A stretch of DNA of 64,000 bases from Fulvivirga ligni (lineage in GTDB: Bacteria; Bacteroidota; Bacteroidia; Cytophagales; Cyclobacteriaceae), in the NCBI RefSeq assembly GCF_021389935.1, contig NZ_CP089979.1, positions 601,001-665,000 of the forward strand, given 5' to 3'. Both the position numbers and the translations under genes were made by a program. Below are positions 17,785 to 27,833 of the stretch, one piece after another. Within the stretch, counting starts at the first letter, position 1. The number at the start of each line of letters is the position of its first letter. Below the pieces are notes generated by a model. The model was not told the DNA's origin. It did no database searches and saw only the letters and a list, made by a program, of their open reading frames with translations.

Positions 17785-18078
17785 ATGGAGAAAAAACGAG
17801 TAATTAAAAGTCTGGAAAATCTAGACTCTGACTTAAAATCACTACTTAAAAAAAGGTACCCGGATGGATTCGAGAACAATCTTATGAGGCTTACCAATGC
17901 TAAGAATGAACCTTTTTTTGTAGTTCCGTTAGAAACTGAAGATACTATGTTCTTAGTCAAAATTGCTGTGACCAAAAACAGTGATGGAGAATATGATCTG
18001 GATATAGATGATGATGACGATGGAGATGATGATGATATTGATGTAGGCGATGAATATGATCCTGATTTTGAAGGGTAA
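17785..18078 (+). CDS. Small protein with acidic tail, function unknown
   Basis: A 97-residue protein. The first two thirds are an ordinary compact sequence (KRVIKSLENLDSDLKSLLKKRYPDGFENNLMRLTNAKNEPFFVVPLETEDTMFLVKIAV). From about residue 66 on it is almost pure Asp, Glu and Gly, ending YDPDFEG. Small Bacteroidota proteins of this layout exist and are uncharacterised. The acidic tail could bind basic proteins or mimic DNA. It lies 52 bases upstream of uvrA in the same direction, but a promoter-like element between them suggests uvrA can be expressed on its own. Confidence 0.7.
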   Translation: MEKKRVIKSLENLDSDLKSLLKKRYPDGFENNLMRLTNAKNEPFFVVPLETEDTMFLVKIAVTKNSDGEYDLDIDDDDDGDDDDIDVGDEYDPDFEG

Positions 18079-18116
18079 TCTTTAATCATAACATTCATTA
18101 TCCACTCATTGTGTAG

Positions 18117-18124
18117 TATCTTTG
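18117..18124 (+). promoter_or_regulatory. Candidate uvrA promoter -7 element
   Basis: TATCTTTG fits TAnnTTTG. It ends only six bases before the uvrA ATG at 18131, so a transcript from it would be leaderless or nearly so. The -33 position shows only T-rich sequence, so the call is tentative. Confidence 0.4.
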
Positions 18125-18130
18125 TAACTT

Positions 18131-20947
18131 ATGCAAGATACTACAGCCACTCTCGAAGAAAAATTGGAATCTCTTGATCCCAAGCAGCATATAATAATAA
18201 AAAGGGCACGCGTAAACAATCTAAAAAACCTTAGCGTAGCCATTCCAAGAAATAAATTAGTTGTGATTACCGGACTCTCCGGGTCTGGTAAATCTTCTCT
18301 GGCTTTTGACACTCTTTTTGCCGAAGGACAAAGGATGTATGTAGAAAGCTTAAGCTCATACGCACGTCAATTCCTTGGCCGTATGGAAAAACCAGAGGTA
18401 GATTACATTAAAGGGGTCTCTCCTGCCATTGCGATAGAGCAAAAGGTAAATACCAGAAACCCAAGATCTACCGTAGGTACCACCACAGAAATTTATGACT
18501 ATTTAAAGCTCTTATTCGCTAGAATAGGCGTTACTTATTCCCCTATTTCAGGTAAAAGAGTTTCTAAAGATAGCGTTACTGATGTAGTTAACTTCATTAA
18601 TTCATATGAGGAAGGAACCAAAGTAATGGTAAGCTGCCCTCTGAAGAAGAATGCTGAAAGAACTACGGAGCAGGAGCTAAACATTCTCCTTAGTAAAGGC
18701 TATACCAGAATCATTGTAGGTGATGATGTGCTTTTTATAGAAGATTTGCTTCAAGATTCCGGCGCACTTAAGAAAGACGCTGCCATAGAGATTTTGATAG
18801 ACCGCGCCGTGGTAAAGCCAGATGATGAAGACACCCAATATCGCTTGTCCGATTCTGTTCAAACTGCCTATTTTGAGGGTATTGGCGACTGTTACATTCA
18901 TATCATGGGTAAAGAAACTCGCCATTTCTCTGACAGATTTGAGGAAGATGGAATGAAGTTTCAAGAGCCTAATGTAAACTTCTTCAGCTTTAACAATCCA
19001 TATGGAGCTTGTAGAACTTGCGAAGGTTTTGGAAAAGTATTGGGCATTGATCCTGACCTGGTAATTCCTGATAAAAGCCTTTCAATATACGAGGGGGCAA
19101 TTGCTCCATGGAGAAGTGAAACCATGAAAAAATGGCTTAATCCGCTTCTTAAAGATGGAATAAGATTTGATTTTCCAATTCACAGACCCTACATAGAACT
19201 TACTGACGAGCAAAAGCAATTGCTTTGGGAAGGAAATAAGTATTTCGATGGCCTGAATTCATTTTTTAAATTCATTGAATCTAAAACTCACAAGATCCAA
19301 TATAGGGTTTTATTATCAAGATATAGAGGTAGAACAGTTTGCCCTGACTGCCGCGGCACCCGATTGAGAAAAGATGCTTCTTACGTGAAAATTGGAGGCA
19401 AATCAATCACTGATATAGTTCTTCTTCCAATCGGTAAAGTCATTAATTATTTTGATCAATTAGAACTTAATGACAATGATAAAAGTATTGCTCGCAGACT
19501 TTTAAAGGAAATTAATAACAGGCTTTCATACATTGAAAGAGTGGGCTTGGGCTATCTTACGCTCAACAGAATGACCTCTACGCTCTCTGGCGGTGAGTTT
19601 CAAAGAATAAAATTAGCTACCTCACTCGGAAGTGCATTGGTGGGAAGTATGTATATTCTGGATGAACCTAGTATTGGTCTTCATCCGAGAGATACAGAGA
19701 GATTGGTTGGGGTGTTAAAATCCCTTCGCGACATGGGAAACACTGTAATAGTGGTAGAACATGAAGAAGAAGTAATGACAGCCGCTGATCAAATCATAGA
19801 TATAGGACCAGATGCCGGGGTACACGGTGGCGAATTAATGTTCCAGGGCACTGTAGATGAGTTAGAAGGCTCTGATTCTCATACCGCTGATTATCTATTG
19901 GGTAGAGAAAGAATTGTAGTGCCAACCAGCAGACGCAAATGGAAGGATTCCATTTCCATCTTCGGAGCTAGCGAAAATAACTTGAAGAACATCGATGTTA
20001 AGTTTCCACTTGATGTACTTACTGTAGTTACAGGAGTAAGTGGATCAGGAAAGTCTACATTGGTTAAAAAGATACTTTATCCTGGTGTTGGGAAAATTTT
20101 AGGAACCGTTTCTGAAGCTACCGGTAAGTTTGATAAGCTGGAAGGTGACTATGAGAAAATAACCCAGATTGAGTTTGTTGATCAAAACCCAATTGGTAAA
20201 TCTTCTCGTTCTAATCCTGTAACTTATGTGAAAGCTTATGATGCCATAAGACAGCTATTCGCTGATCAGCCGTTATCTAAGCAAAGAGGCTATAAACCAT
20301 CTCATTTTTCATTTAACGTGGATGGTGGCCGCTGTGAAACCTGTCAGGGAGAGGGTGTAGTTAAAATTGAAATGCAGTTTATGGCTGACATCTTCCTCAC
20401 TTGTGAGAGCTGCAAAGGAAAAAGATTTAAGCAGGAAATTCTGGATGTAGAATATCAGGGAAAGAGCATAGCTGATGTGCTAGACCTGACGGTAGAGGAA
20501 AGTCTTGAGTTTTTTGATGGCAAAACCGCTATTCTTAATAAAATTCAGCCCCTTTTTGATGTTGGCTTAGGTTATATTGGTCTTGGTCAATCCTCTAATT
20601 CACTTAGTGGTGGGGAAGCACAACGTGTAAAACTCGCTTTCTACTTAGGCAAAAATAGCAGGGATAATAAAGACCATATTCTGTTCATCTTTGATGAACC
20701 TACTACAGGTTTGCATTTCCATGACATCACCCAGCTACTAAATTCTATCAATGCTTTAGTGGAACAGGGTAACAGCGTGATCATCATTGAGCATAACATG
20801 GAAATAATTAAGTCAGCAGACTGGATTATTGATCTTGGTCCTGAAGGTGGGGAAAACGGTGGAAATATTTGTTACGAAGGTACACCTGAAGACATGGTTA
20901 AGCTAAAAGACAACCATACCGCCAGGTTCTTGAAAGATAAACTTTAA
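18131..20947 (+). CDS. uvrA: Excinuclease ABC subunit A
   Basis: A 938-residue DNA damage-recognition ATPase of nucleotide excision repair. Two ABC ATPase modules are clear: Walker [11 protein letters not shown] (about 47-56) and [10 protein letters not shown] (about 637-646), with signatures [10 protein letters not shown] and [10 protein letters not shown] and Walker [13 protein letters not shown] and [12 protein letters not shown]. Zinc-binding Cys pairs are [15 protein letters not shown], and CETCQGEG with CESCKGKRF. Length is normal for UvrA. The next gene starts 24 bases later. Confidence 0.97.
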   Translation: MQDTTATLEEKLESLDPKQHIIIKRARVNNLKNLSVAIPRNKLVVITGLSGSGKSSLAFDTLFAEGQRMYVESLSSYARQFLGRMEKPEVDYIKGVSPAIAIEQKVNTRNPRSTVGTTTEIYDYLKLLFARIGVTYSPISGKRVSKDSVTDVVNFINSYEEGTKVMVSCPLKKNAERTTEQELNILLSKGYTRIIVGDDVLFIEDLLQDSGALKKDAAIEILIDRAVVKPDDEDTQYRLSDSVQTAYFEGIGDCYIHIMGKETRHFSDRFEEDGMKFQEPNVNFFSFNNPYGACRTCEGFGKVLGIDPDLVIPDKSLSIYEGAIAPWRSETMKKWLNPLLKDGIRFDFPIHRPYIELTDEQKQLLWEGNKYFDGLNSFFKFIESKTHKIQYRVLLSRYRGRTVCPDCRGTRLRKDASYVKIGGKSITDIVLLPIGKVINYFDQLELNDNDKSIARRLLKEINNRLSYIERVGLGYLTLNRMTSTLSGGEFQRIKLATSLGSALVGSMYILDEPSIGLHPRDTERLVGVLKSLRDMGNTVIVVEHEEEVMTAADQIIDIGPDAGVHGGELMFQGTVDELEGSDSHTADYLLGRERIVVPTSRRKWKDSISIFGASENNLKNIDVKFPLDVLTVVTGVSGSGKSTLVKKILYPGVGKILGTVSEATGKFDKLEGDYEKITQIEFVDQNPIGKSSRSNPVTYVKAYDAIRQLFADQPLSKQRGYKPSHFSFNVDGGRCETCQGEGVVKIEMQFMADIFLTCESCKGKRFKQEILDVEYQGKSIADVLDLTVEESLEFFDGKTAILNKIQPLFDVGLGYIGLGQSSNSLSGGEAQRVKLAFYLGKNSRDNKDHILFIFDEPTTGLHFHDITQLLNSINALVEQGNSVIIIEHNMEIIKSADWIIDLGPEGGENGGNICYEGTPEDMVKLKDNHTARFLKDKL

Positions 20948-20971
20948 GATAAAATGTGCTGTTAAATCAGC

Positions 20972-22276
20972 ATGAAAAATCTTTTGATTGTACTTATTGC
21001 AGGAGCGTTATTCAGCTCCTGCAATGGTCTAAAATCCATCAAGGAAGCTTTCAGTGATCAGCCACCTTACGAAACCTACCTTAAAAGCCTAAAATCTGCT
21101 GGCTTGGAAAACACTACCCTCATGAATAAGTGGGTAGAGGCAGGAAAGTCAGCCCTGACAGATTCTATCTTCATCGATTTACCTTACAAGGAAAAAGGCT
21201 ACTTTTCAGATAGTGAGCCCGACGCCAGATCTTATAGATTTCAAGCCAAAGAAGGGAAGCTTCTTCAAATAGACAGCGATGTACAATCAGAGCAAAATGG
21301 CCAGCTGTTTCTTGATCTATTTTTTTATAAAGAAAGTCAATGGAAAGCCATTGCACACAGCGATAGTGCTGCCATATTAAAGTACGAAGTAGAAGATGAT
21401 GGTTATTATCTATTAAGAATTCAGCCCTCTTTGCTTAACAGCGCTTATTATAATCTTACCATCAACAGTAATCCGATCCTTATCAATCCCGTGCAAGGTG
21501 CTACCAATCGATCAATCGGTAGCTTTTATGGAGCGCCCAGAGATGCTGGGGCACGTTCACATGAAGGGCTGGATATTTTCGCTAAGCGAGGCACACCAGT
21601 AGTTGCTCCTACCGATGGGTATGTGAGCAGAGTAGGAACTAACAACCTGGGAGGAAATGTGGTCTGGCTGAGAGACAACAAGAGAGGCCAATCTTATTAT
21701 TTTGCACATTTGGATCAGCAACTAGTATCATCAGGTGAAAGAGTAAAACAGGGCGATACCCTTGGGCTTGTCGGTAATACAGGAAATGCAAAAAACACAC
21801 CTCCCCACCTCCACTTTGGCATATATTCATCAGGCAGTAAAGATCCTCTTGCCTGGGTGAAGGTTGCCGAGAAAATGATAGACGATTTTAAAATTGATAG
21901 TGTGCAATTTTCGAGCTTATTTGTAACTACCTCCAAAACATTAAACTTGCGAAGTGGACCAGGCACCAATTTCACCCCCATCGACCAACTTGCCAATAAC
22001 ACCATTTTAAAAATTATAGGCCAGTTTCAAGACTGGTTCAGAATAGAACTACCAAATAATCAGCAAGGATTTGTCTTTAAAAACTTAATTAAGCCCACAG
22101 GATCTGGTGAGCCTTTGACCATCAAAAAAGACCAAACTCTGTTGTCTCAAGCCTCTGCTGATTCCATTCCTATAACCCAGCTTTTAGCTAATAGTAAGGT
22201 CTCCGTTCTAGGCCGCTATAACCAATTTCAATTTGTAAGAACATTAGACGGTCAGAGTGGTTGGATAAGTGAATAA
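20972..22276 (+). CDS. M23 peptidase lipoprotein with SH3 domain
   Basis: A 434-residue exported protein with a lipobox (FSSC, Cys17). A jelly-roll-like segment (about 70-165) precedes the M23/LytM peptidase core: SHEGLDIFAKRGTPVVAPTDG (zinc His and Asp) and PHLHFGIY (HxH). The C-terminal third holds SH3-like repeats (TSKTLNLRSGPGTNFTPIDQ, about 312-360, and a weaker one to the end). It should cut or bind peptidoglycan in the envelope. It lies 24 bases after uvrA; a small hairpin (TGCTG/CAGCA) sits at its start codon. Confidence 0.88.
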   Translation: MKNLLIVLIAGALFSSCNGLKSIKEAFSDQPPYETYLKSLKSAGLENTTLMNKWVEAGKSALTDSIFIDLPYKEKGYFSDSEPDARSYRFQAKEGKLLQIDSDVQSEQNGQLFLDLFFYKESQWKAIAHSDSAAILKYEVEDDGYYLLRIQPSLLNSAYYNLTINSNPILINPVQGATNRSIGSFYGAPRDAGARSHEGLDIFAKRGTPVVAPTDGYVSRVGTNNLGGNVVWLRDNKRGQSYYFAHLDQQLVSSGERVKQGDTLGLVGNTGNAKNTPPHLHFGIYSSGSKDPLAWVKVAEKMIDDFKIDSVQFSSLFVTTSKTLNLRSGPGTNFTPIDQLANNTILKIIGQFQDWFRIELPNNQQGFVFKNLIKPTGSGEPLTIKKDQTLLSQASADSIPITQLLANSKVSVLGRYNQFQFVRTLDGQSGWISE

Positions 22277-22310
22277 ATGAATTAAAAATCGCTTAAAAAT
22301 CGTTGAATAA

Positions 22311-23660
22311 ATGTCTGACATACTGGAAAATGTAAAGAAAAGAGATCCTCATGAGCCGGAGTTTCACCAGGCCGCTGAAGAGGTTATAGATTCTATAGGA
22401 CCTGTTTTAGAAAAGCACCCTGAATTCAGAAAACACAAAGTACTTGAACGTTTATTGGAGCCAGAAAGACAAATATCTTTTAAAGTAAGTTGGGTAGATG
22501 ACCAGGGTGAAGTGCAAGTTAACCGTGGCTACAGAGTTCAAATGAATAGTGCCATTGGTCCTTATAAAGGAGGTTTGAGGTTTCACCCATCGGTATATCC
22601 GGGCATACTGAAATTTCTAGCCTTTGAGCAGACCTTTAAAAATGCGCTGACAGGCCTTCCTATGGGTGGAGGTAAAGGCGGATCTGACTTCAACCCCAAA
22701 GGAAAATCTGATGGCGAGGTGATGCGTTTTTGTCAAAACTTTTTTATGGAATTAAATCGCCATGTAGGTCACCGCATAGATGTACCGGCTGGCGATATAG
22801 GTGTAGGCTCAAGAGAAATTGGGTATATGTTCGGCACCTACAAGAAGCTTTCTAATGAGTTTACAGGAGTGCTTACCGGCAAAGGTGTTGGTTGGGGTGG
22901 TAGTTTGCTGAGAACCGAAGCCACCGGTTATGGATTGGTATATTTTTCTGAAAATATGCTTAACCACATCAATGATTCGGTAAAAGGGAAGACCTGCCTA
23001 GTGTCGGGTTCGGGAAATGTGGCCCAGCACACGGTTGAGAAATTGCTTCATATGGGTGCTAAGCCAATATCTGTTTCTGATTCATCCGGCTTTATTTATG
23101 ATGAAGAAGGGATTGATGAAGATAAACTGGCTTACATTAAAGAGCTTAAAAATGTAAAAAGAGGCCGAATAAAAGAATATGCCGAAAAGTATAGCTCTGC
23201 AAAATATTTCGCTTCTGAAAAGGATCAAAGCAGCAATCCACTTTGGGACATTAAAGCTGATTGTGCATTTCCTTGCGCCACCCAGAATGAAGTGAATGCC
23301 AAAGACGCTGAAAATCTAGTAAAAAATAAAGTTGTTCTAATTGGTGAAGGTGCCAATATGCCCCTGGAGGCTGATGCGGCCAAAATAGTGATAGATTCAG
23401 ATATTTTGTATTCACCTGGAAAAGCCAGCAATGCAGGAGGTGTGGCCACTTCTGGCATAGAAATGATGCAAAACTATATGGGTAGCTACTGGTCTAAAGA
23501 GCAAGTAGATAAAAAGCTACAAGAAATAATGAAAGAGATACATACTAACTGTTTACAAGCTTCAGAAGAGTACGGTTTTAAAAACGACTACGTAAAAGGA
23601 GCCAATATCTATTCTTTCAAAAAAGTAGCCCGGGCCACTATAGCTCAGGGAATCATATAA
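22311..23660 (+). CDS. gdhA: NADP-specific glutamate dehydrogenase
   Basis: A 449-residue hexameric-type glutamate dehydrogenase; it makes glutamate from 2-oxoglutarate and ammonium. Visible are GPYKGGLRFHPSV, the catalytic Lys in LPMGGGKGGSDF (about 121-132), PAGDIGVGSREIGYMFG, the Rossmann motif SGSGNVAQ, and the C-terminal NAGGVATSGIEM. Length and the GGSDFNPKGKSD stretch fit the NADP-type. It stands alone with a terminator right after its stop. Confidence 0.95.
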   Translation: MSDILENVKKRDPHEPEFHQAAEEVIDSIGPVLEKHPEFRKHKVLERLLEPERQISFKVSWVDDQGEVQVNRGYRVQMNSAIGPYKGGLRFHPSVYPGILKFLAFEQTFKNALTGLPMGGGKGGSDFNPKGKSDGEVMRFCQNFFMELNRHVGHRIDVPAGDIGVGSREIGYMFGTYKKLSNEFTGVLTGKGVGWGGSLLRTEATGYGLVYFSENMLNHINDSVKGKTCLVSGSGNVAQHTVEKLLHMGAKPISVSDSSGFIYDEEGIDEDKLAYIKELKNVKRGRIKEYAEKYSSAKYFASEKDQSSNPLWDIKADCAFPCATQNEVNAKDAENLVKNKVVLIGEGANMPLEADAAKIVIDSDILYSPGKASNAGGVATSGIEMMQNYMGSYWSKEQVDKKLQEIMKEIHTNCLQASEEYGFKNDYVKGANIYSFKKVARATIAQGII

Positions 23661-23666
23661 TTAAAA

Positions 23667-23710
23667 GAAGTGGCCGTCTTAAAAATTACTTGTGACGGCC
23701 TCTTTTATTT
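23667..23710 (+). terminator. Terminator of gdhA
   Basis: GGCCGTC (23672-23678) pairs with GACGGCC (23694-23700) around a 15-base loop, and TCTTTTATTT follows. Confidence 0.85.
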
Positions 23711-23779
23711 AAATAATTCATTTTTAGCCCGTTCCATATTCTTTTCGTAATTTACAGCCAAATCTGGAAATCTGCATAC

Positions 23780-26446
23780 GTGAAACATGCGCTACTAATC
23801 GTCTACTCGGCTTTATTTATATTTGCGCCAAATGTCATTTTTGCCCAGCAGGGAAACTACTATCTAAGGCATTTTAGTTCAGCCGGCAATAATTCTGACA
23901 ATATCAATTTTGACATTCTTCAAGATAAGGATGGCATTATAAATATTGCCAACAGACAAGGCTTATGGCAATTTGATGGCAAAAACTGGAGTCAGATCGA
24001 AACACCATCGGCGATATTCTCATTAGCATTAGATTCAGAAAACAATATCTATTTGGGTGGTGCAGCAGGATTTGGAATCCTCTCTAGAGATGAACAGTTT
24101 AACCTGAAATATAAGTCTCTTTCTTCACAGGTAGAATCGGCAACTAACATCACTAAAATACTTTACGAGCACAATTCTCTTTACGCAATCAATGACGAAA
24201 ACCTTTACGTTCACCACAAAGATAGCGTAAAAACTATTAGCTCCGGTTTTAGCGGAGCGTTCCTGGATCTTATAGAGTACAATGGCCAAGTTTATGTAAA
24301 CACATCCAACAGTGGACTCCAGCAAATTGAAGGCAATCATCTTCAAGCGCCTCAAAACCTAAGTTTTGATAAGGAAAGCACTACATTCATAGCGCGCCTT
24401 AAAGAGTCGTCAAAGTATATTATTGGTACAGATGATAATGAGCTCATTTATCTGAATGGCTCGAGGGCCAAAAAACTAAGCTTTAAAAAGGATGGCGACT
24501 ACCTACTTAACAGTGGCATAGAAACCGGCATATTTTTATCAGACACTCTGGCAGTACTGTCATCATTAAAAGGTGGTGTGATTTTCATAAATCCACTTAA
24601 ATCTGAAATTGTTAAGATCATCAACTACCAATCTGGCTTACCGGATAATGAGGTATATGCCTTGGCCACTGATGATAATTATGGAGTCTGGGTTGCTCAT
24701 AGTGAGGGACTTACCAGAATAGCACCCGATCTACCTTTTAAAAGCTTTAGCCAGTACGCTGGCCTTAAGGGCAATGTCCTATCGGCCGTTGAGCACGAGG
24801 GGCAGCTATTTGTAGGCACGAGTACCGGCGTTTACTATTTGGAGGAGGTAAAGAGCTTTGATGAAACCATTAGGATTATTAAGAAACCCACCATCCAAGA
24901 GAAAACCGTAATCAGAGATGATAAAAAGAAGAAGGGAGGCTTATTCGGTTTCTTAAAGAAAAAAAATAAAGAGTCGTCAGAAGAAGAGCCCCCTAAAGGT
25001 GCCCAACCTCAGTATAAAAGGTTAGTAGAAAAAGAGCTGAAATCCATCACTTATGAGTATAAACCCATCAATAATATTGGCTCCAAAACTTCTCTTTTTG
25101 AAACCGACGGCAATAGACTATTCTGCGGAGGATTAGATGGATTATATGAAATTAAAGACAAAAAGGCCTTTAAAATAAGTGATGAGGCCATACGGTATTT
25201 TACCATTTCACCTAATAAGAAAAAGATATTCGCCAGCACTTATAATCATGAACTTAAAGTGTACGATTACCGTGAAGATTTTCATGAACTTAACATTTTC
25301 AGCCAGTTTAGAGATGATGTTCATTATATCTTCGAAGATCATATGGGCAAAATATGGTATTGCAGCATGGAAGAGATTTATTGTATCACTTTCAACAATG
25401 ATGAAATTGCTGACACTGAAGAATATAATCTGGAAAACCCTTATTATGATGAGACTTACGGTGTAGCCCAAAATGACACCATCTTCTTTATAAACACAAA
25501 AGGCATATTTTTTCTCAATAAGAAGACTAATGATCTTGAATTATTGAAAAAAGGGGAAGACATTCAGGATTACTTCCACGGGAATGGCAAAAGCATATGG
25601 TTGTCATCAAAAAATGCCTGGAAAAAGTTAGGTTCCCATGCTAGTAATAAAAATTTCACGCTGCTCAATCTTTTCCATGACATTAAATACATTAAATCTA
25701 ACCCACAATCCAATGAATTTTGGGTGATAACTGAGGGCAATGATCTATACCAGGTATCAGCCAAAAAGCAGAATTTCAAAACTAAAAACTACAAACTGCT
25801 ACTGAAGAAGATTCAGTCTGGTACTACGTCTTACGGCTTGGGGCCGGAGCTTAAATTTGACCAGCAAAATAATAAATTGGCCTTTGAGTTCATTGAACCC
25901 GAGTATTCTGGCATTTTAGATATTCAATATCAGTATAAACTAGAAGGGCTGAATAGAGAATGGTCAGACTGGTCGCCTGATCATAATGTAATAGACTTCC
26001 CCTATTTACCTGATGGAAAATACACGCTGCACGTGAGGTCTAAGGATATTCTAGGAACCATTAGTGAAGCTGATCCTATTTCATTCCAAATAAAACCTCC
26101 TTACTGGAAACGTCCTTGGTTCTATGTGTTAGAATTTTTAGGCCTGGCACTCTTACTTTTTGCCTCCATAAATGTTAAAAAACTAGGAGATAAGTATCAT
26201 CTGGTGAGTCAGCTTTTAGCTGTGCTTGCCTTAGTTATTATCATTGAATTTATCCAAACCATAGCCGAAAGTAAATTTACGCTCAGCTCACCTGTAATTG
26301 ATTTTATCATTCAGGTAATTATAGCCATTATAATTTTACCTATAGAGAGGCTGCTGAGAAGATATATTTTCAGAGAGAAAGAGGTGAAGGTTTTGGAATT
26401 TGTTAACTTGAAAAAAAGAAAATCTGAACCCGAATCAAATGACTAG
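23780..26446 (+). CDS. Beta-propeller / Y_Y_Y membrane sensor without kinase domain
   Basis: An 888-residue protein with GTG start and signal peptide to about residue 22 (ends VIFAQ). A long periplasmic part is built of two-component-regulator-propeller-like repeats (for example LQDKDGIINIANRQGLWQFDGKNW and DDNYGVWVAHSEGLTRI), then a Y_Y_Y domain (about 700-765: LDIQYQYKLEGLNREWSDWS, LPDGKYTLHVRSKDILG). PPYWKRPWFYVLEF leads into a membrane helix, as in hybrid sensor kinases, but the expected kinase or HTH/LytTR output is missing: two more hydrophobic helices and a basic tail end the protein. A charged insert (about 379-404, KKKKGGLFGFLKKKNKESS) breaks the propeller. It overlaps the next gene by 8 bases, so signal output may pass to another membrane partner. 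Confidence 0.8.
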   Translation: MKHALLIVYSALFIFAPNVIFAQQGNYYLRHFSSAGNNSDNINFDILQDKDGIINIANRQGLWQFDGKNWSQIETPSAIFSLALDSENNIYLGGAAGFGILSRDEQFNLKYKSLSSQVESATNITKILYEHNSLYAINDENLYVHHKDSVKTISSGFSGAFLDLIEYNGQVYVNTSNSGLQQIEGNHLQAPQNLSFDKESTTFIARLKESSKYIIGTDDNELIYLNGSRAKKLSFKKDGDYLLNSGIETGIFLSDTLAVLSSLKGGVIFINPLKSEIVKIINYQSGLPDNEVYALATDDNYGVWVAHSEGLTRIAPDLPFKSFSQYAGLKGNVLSAVEHEGQLFVGTSTGVYYLEEVKSFDETIRIIKKPTIQEKTVIRDDKKKKGGLFGFLKKKNKESSEEEPPKGAQPQYKRLVEKELKSITYEYKPINNIGSKTSLFETDGNRLFCGGLDGLYEIKDKKAFKISDEAIRYFTISPNKKKIFASTYNHELKVYDYREDFHELNIFSQFRDDVHYIFEDHMGKIWYCSMEEIYCITFNNDEIADTEEYNLENPYYDETYGVAQNDTIFFINTKGIFFLNKKTNDLELLKKGEDIQDYFHGNGKSIWLSSKNAWKKLGSHASNKNFTLLNLFHDIKYIKSNPQSNEFWVITEGNDLYQVSAKKQNFKTKNYKLLLKKIQSGTTSYGLGPELKFDQQNNKLAFEFIEPEYSGILDIQYQYKLEGLNREWSDWSPDHNVIDFPYLPDGKYTLHVRSKDILGTISEADPISFQIKPPYWKRPWFYVLEFLGLALLLFASINVKKLGDKYHLVSQLLAVLALVIIIEFIQTIAESKFTLSSPVIDFIIQVIIAIIILPIERLLRRYIFREKEVKVLEFVNLKKRKSEPESND

Positions 26447-27248
26447 AAATATACTATTCGCATTCATTGCCTGTGCAATATTGGCCGCCTGCGGCCCTCA
26501 AAGTGAAAATCAAGAGCAGCCTGAAACTACTGAAAATACCGTAACTGAGGTTAATCCAGCGGCAGATGGTTTCAATGCAGCGGAATCTGATGACAAAGCC
26601 ATTGCAATAGCAGATAGTGTGATGGCCGCCATGGGTGGCAGAAAAAATTATGATGCCATAAGATATATCTCATGGAATTTCTTTGGTGCAAGAGATTTAA
26701 TCTGGGATAAGCATACTAGCAGAGTAAGAATAGATTTTCCTTCCAAACAAACCACCTATTTAGTGAACGTAGCATCTGGAGAAGGCAAAGTAAAAGTAGG
26801 CGATAAGGAAATTTCTAATCCGGATACATTAAAAAATTATCTGGCAGAGGCCAAAAGCATTTGGATAAATGATTCTTACTGGCTTGTAATGCCATTTAAA
26901 CTAAAAGATAGCGGTGTTACGCTAAAATATTCTCGTGAAGATTCCCTATCTAACGGCGACCTTGCGGATGTACTTACCATGACCTTTGAAAATGTGGGAG
27001 ACACCCCTAATAACAAATATGAAGTGTATGTAGATAAAGCAGATCACCTGGTAAAACAATGGGCATACTTCCAGCAGGCTTCTCAAGATAGTGCCTCTGC
27101 TGTCTGGCCGTTTGATAACTATCAAACCCATGAAGGTGTTAAGTTTTCATACGATCGATCCGATGACAAAGGACCTCACAAGGTAGTCGTATACGATTCA
27201 TTGCCAGACGAGGTATTTACTTCCTTTGAGGCACCTAAAATAGACTAA
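26439..27248 (+). CDS. Lipoprotein, LolA-like/DUF6503-type
   Basis: A 269-residue lipoprotein: lipobox LAAC (Cys18) and a Glu/Thr-rich linker to about residue 55. The remainder (IADSVMAAMGGRKNYDAIRYISWNFFGARDLIWDKHTSRVRIDFP, then YEVYVDKADHLVKQWAYF) has the strand pattern of LolA/outer-membrane lipoprotein-sorting-like folds and of Bacteroidota DUF6503. That likeness is by eye. Its start overlaps the preceding sensor-like gene by 8 bases, and the TetR gene starts one base after its stop. Function unknown; it may be a ligand or lipid carrier tied to the sensor. Confidence 0.7.
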   Translation: MTRNILFAFIACAILAACGPQSENQEQPETTENTVTEVNPAADGFNAAESDDKAIAIADSVMAAMGGRKNYDAIRYISWNFFGARDLIWDKHTSRVRIDFPSKQTTYLVNVASGEGKVKVGDKEISNPDTLKNYLAEAKSIWINDSYWLVMPFKLKDSGVTLKYSREDSLSNGDLADVLTMTFENVGDTPNNKYEVYVDKADHLVKQWAYFQQASQDSASAVWPFDNYQTHEGVKFSYDRSDDKGPHKVVVYDSLPDEVFTSFEAPKID

Positions 27249-27249
27249 A

Positions 27250-27831
27250 ATGCCGAGCCCAACCTTCGTAAACCTACCTGATGCTAAAAAGGAAAGGTTT
27301 ATTCAAGAGGCTTTGAAAGAGTTCTCTGAAAAATCCTATGAACAAGCATCGGTTTCCAAAATAGTACGAAGGCTGAATATTGCGAAAGGTAGTGTTTATC
27401 AATATTTCACAGACAAATCCGATCTCTACCAATATTTAGTAAATACTGCTCGGAAGAGAAAAACTGATATATTTCTCAGCATCTACAATCAACCTGATCA
27501 GGATTTTGACATATGGTTCACCAGACTTTGTCTTGCAGAGATTAAATTTTCAGCAGAATTTTCAGAAATGCATAATTTACTTGAAAACGAAGCACTCATT
27601 AATCCATCAGCCTCTTCAGAACAATTATTTCTGCTAAGAAAAGAAGTTGATCACTTCGGCCATCAAATGAGACCAGGCGTTGATCATGGCAAACTGGCCT
27701 TTATTCTCAAAGCAACTAAAGATGCTCTTGTTTCTCAAAAATGGCCACACCAGGGTGTTAGCGATTATGAGATATTGGATAATATAAGTGAGGTGGTAAA
27801 TTTACTCTTCAGTAAGTTCTCAAAGCAATAG
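27250..27831 (+). CDS. TetR/AcrR family transcriptional regulator
   Basis: A 193-residue regulator. The N-terminal helix-turn-helix (ERFIQEALKEFSEKSYEQASVSKIVRRLNIAKGSVYQYFTDKSDLYQYLV, about 16-66) is a standard TetR DNA-binding domain; the rest is a helical ligand-binding domain of unknown specificity. It starts one base after the lipoprotein and ends two bases before the class-V PLP enzyme, so it is in one operon with both. It may repress its own operon. Confidence 0.9.
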   Translation: MPSPTFVNLPDAKKERFIQEALKEFSEKSYEQASVSKIVRRLNIAKGSVYQYFTDKSDLYQYLVNTARKRKTDIFLSIYNQPDQDFDIWFTRLCLAEIKFSAEFSEMHNLLENEALINPSASSEQLFLLRKEVDHFGHQMRPGVDHGKLAFILKATKDALVSQKWPHQGVSDYEILDNISEVVNLLFSKFSKQ

Positions 27832-27833
27832 TC

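Noticed and set aside
18098-18106. DnaA-box-like TTATCCACT between the acidic protein gene and uvrA
   Set aside because: A single copy with one mismatch and no cluster nearby, so chance is the simplest reading.
20955-20974. Small hairpin before the M23 peptidase start as a uvrA terminator
   Set aside because: The stem is only 5 bp, has no T-run, and covers the start codon of the next gene.
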